Source of the DNA: Actinomycetota bacterium
GTDB lineage: Bacteria > Actinomycetota > Humimicrobiia > Humimicrobiales > Humimicrobiaceae
Direction of reading: 5' to 3'
Length of the DNA: 6,874 nt
NCBI GenBank assembly: GCA_023475715.1
Contig: JAMCVO010000528.1
Span: 1 to 6,874, forward strand
Positions 5,436 through 6,874 of the stretch are shown one piece after another. The translations under genes and the position numbers were made by a program. How positions within the stretch are numbered: the stretch's first letter is position 1; every line of letters starts with the position of its first letter. The notes beneath the pieces are model-generated. The model saw only the letters and a list, made by a program, of their open reading frames with translations, did no database searches and was not told the DNA's origin.

Positions 5436-6874
5436 CGATGTTGAATTTTATATACTGTTAGATAGGCGCTTCCTGATGGCTTAGTAATTTCCAGGACTGG
5501 ACTTGCGGCAGTCAACCAACCAGATGGAGCATGGCCTTTATCGGGGCATGTTACGCATTTTTGGTAAAAAACGAAAAAAGTCGGCATTTTCTTGCTTATT
5601 GACAAAACATCTTCAGGCACTGTTTCCGGTATTGGCCAAAATCCTTTTACTATTATATTCGGATCATCTTTTACATATATTTCATAAGCATAGGGCATAA
5701 GGCCAAATGTCCCCATAAGGCCAAATGTCCCTTCTGTTCCAACAAAAATTTTTTCATTTTTTGATGATTCCTTAAAAAAGGCTATAGATTCTTTTACACC
5801 AACACCTGCTGGCCAATCATTATTATATTGATTAATATCAGAAAAAGGTAAAGGTGAATTTTTAAAATCAGTCAAAATTAAAAAATCTGCACTCATGGCA
5901 ACCATAATCACTGTTATAAATACAATTGAATAATATACTTTATTTTTTAATTTATAATAAAGAGTATACAAAGTGCAGGCACTTAGGGGTAGTAAAAACA
6001 ACGTCATAAAAAATATAAACCGAGGATATAATGTTTTACCGAAAACGGCTAATGCAATAAAAGGTACAATAAACCAAATAAAAAGCAGTATCTTTTCTTT
6101 CAAATAATCCCTTGTTATTACAAATGATGATAATACTAACAGCAGAATTGGAAAAGTAACGTAAATAGTAAGCCAATTCCATTGCCCACGTAAATTATCT
6201 AAAAAATACTCTAGAGGGTGGCGGATCCATTCGCTAAAAGGATATACAAAAGTTGAATTTTTCTCATTAATGATGTGGAAAAATGGTGATAATCTTAATA
6301 TCGAATATAATGAATATGTTAATAGGGTCACAATCAAGGCTAAGCTAATCCATTTAAAGAATTTTTTTACTCTATCTTTATTTTTCCAATCGAATAACAA
6401 AAGAGTAAAAGGAAGAAGATATAGAGTAAAAAATCCATTAGTCTTATTTAAAGCAGCTGCTCCTATCACCATTCCTAATATAAATGCTACATCCAGTCTT
6501 ATTCTTCTTATTAGGAGTATCGCAATATATAAACCCCAGACAGCAAACGTCCCCACCAAGCTGTCATAAAGAGCTATCCGATCATAGACCAAAGACATCG
6601 GAAACATCACATATAAGAAGCTCGATAATATTCCGATCCATCTATTCTTAAATAGCTCCTTTGCGAGAAAAAATAAACCCACAGAACTTGCAAATCCAGC
6701 TCCAACTGACACTAGTCTGCCCGCAAGCAAAGGGTCATAGACAAATTTCATTGTTATCATGGTTAGCCAAACAAACAACGGTTGCTTTCCATCAGTAAGG
6801 GATATAAAACGCCATGCAGCGTCATTCTTGGCTATCTGTGCCCACCTTATGTATATTGCGATACTCCTAATAAG
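5432..6874 (-). CDS. ArnT/PMT-like (GT39) membrane glycosyltransferase, 5' partial
   Basis: The frame is open to the right window edge, giving 480 visible residues with the true start outside; the TTG at 6778-6776 is internal, because family-like sequence (RWAQIA near residues 10-15, LTDGKQPLFVW near 26-36) spans it. About ten hydrophobic segments follow, roughly at 54-74, 79-98, 104-122, 128-142, 147-162, 174-192, 234-254, 261-280, 284-306 and 312-332, then a C-terminal domain of about 148 residues that is probably extracytoplasmic. Recognisable GT39-like stretches are DRIALYDS (98-105) and LYPRF (282-286). Members of this family transfer a sugar from a polyprenyl-phosphate carrier to an acceptor on the outer membrane face; donor and acceptor are unknown here. 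Oddities are a duplicated GTFGLM hexapeptide (382-393), a CxxC at 440-443, and no Asp-Glu pair before the IYIRWAQ stretch, where Ser-Ile is found. The TGA stop overlaps the next ATG by four bases. The family call is firm; the specific role is not. Confidence 0.85.
   Translation of the reverse strand, partial: LIRSIAIYIRWAQIAKNDAAWRFISLTDGKQPLFVWLTMITMKFVYDPLLAGRLVSVGAGFASSVGLFFLAKELFKNRWIGILSSFLYVMFPMSLVYDRIALYDSLVGTFAVWGLYIAILLIRRIRLDVAFILGMVIGAAALNKTNGFFTLYLLPFTLLLFDWKNKDRVKKFFKWISLALIVTLLTYSLYSILRLSPFFHIINEKNSTFVYPFSEWIRHPLEYFLDNLRGQWNWLTIYVTFPILLLVLSSFVITRDYLKEKILLFIWFIVPFIALAVFGKTLYPRFIFFMTLFLLPLSACTLYTLYYKLKNKVYYSIVFITVIMVAMSADFLILTDFKNSPLPFSDINQYNNDWPAGVGVKESIAFFKESSKNEKIFVGTEGTFGLMGTFGLMPYAYEIYVKDDPNIIVKGFWPIPETVPEDVLSISKKMPTFFVFYQKCVTCPDKGHAPSGWLTAASPVLEITKPSGSAYLTVYKIQHR
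5696..5731 (-). repeat. Perfect 18-bp tandem duplication inside the GT39-like gene
   Basis: Two identical, directly adjacent copies of cataaggccaaatgtccc occupy 5696-5713 and 5714-5731. The unit is six codons long and in frame, so the protein reads GTFGLM twice (residues 382-393 of the visible 480) between GTE and PYAYEIY. Neither flank extends the match. The lack of any synonymous difference points to a recent replication-slippage duplication, or an assembly or sequencing artefact. Confidence 0.97.

Noticed and set aside
5503..5700. Plus-strand open frame of about 65 codons
   Set aside because: It is antisense to the C-terminal domain of gene 1, with no recognisable motif.
6270..6569. Plus-strand open frame of about 99 codons
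   Set aside because: It is antisense to membrane segments of gene 1 and has no recognisable motif.
6776..6778. TTG as the start of gene 1
   Set aside because: The frame continues open for 32 more codons to the window edge with family-like sequence, so this Leu codon is internal.

Overview
The window is an unbroken, leftward-reading (minus-strand) stretch of four membrane-protein genes with no intergenic space. All four look like GT-C-fold, lipid-phosphate-sugar-dependent glycosyltransferases: a 5'-truncated ArnT/PMT-like (GT39) protein at the right end, a YfhO-family protein, and two adjacent paralogous GT39-type proteins. Most of the DNA is AT-rich. The starts mostly lack Shine-Dalgarno sequences, genes overlap by 4, 14 and 8 bases, and the protein families resemble those I associate with Candidate Phyla Radiation bacteria (Patescibacteria, Microgenomates-like). 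That taxonomic guess is inference from family resemblance and layout; there is no marker gene here. The standard bacterial code fits: the reading frames are long, contain no internal TGA, and end in TGA, TAA, TAG and TGA.

Layout in transcription order (right to left): (1) 6874-5432, GT39/ArnT-like protein, start outside the window, with a perfect 18-bp in-frame duplication in its C-terminal domain; (2) 5435-3021, an 804-residue YfhO-like protein whose ATG overlaps the previous stop as ATGA; (3) 3034-1379, a 551-residue GT39-type protein with a large C-terminal extracytoplasmic domain; (4) 1386-4, a 460-residue paralogue of gene 3 that stops where gene 3 continues for another 94 residues. Its stop again forms ATGA at the window edge, so either a fifth gene follows or the C-terminus has been lost.

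Inferred function: the four genes are probably one co-transcribed unit that decorates a cell-surface polymer or surface proteins with sugars taken from polyprenyl-phosphate carriers on the outer face of the cytoplasmic membrane. No cytoplasmic glycosyltransferase, flippase, nucleotide-sugar enzyme or polyprenyl-phosphate-sugar synthase lies in the window, so donor and acceptor cannot be read from it. I see no promoter, terminator, RNA gene, insertion sequence or CRISPR array, and no gene-free stretch as long as 300 bases. The most notable points are the 18-bp duplication, the tandem paralogues with the second one shortened, and the apparent absence of the Asp-Glu motif in the visible part of gene 1.
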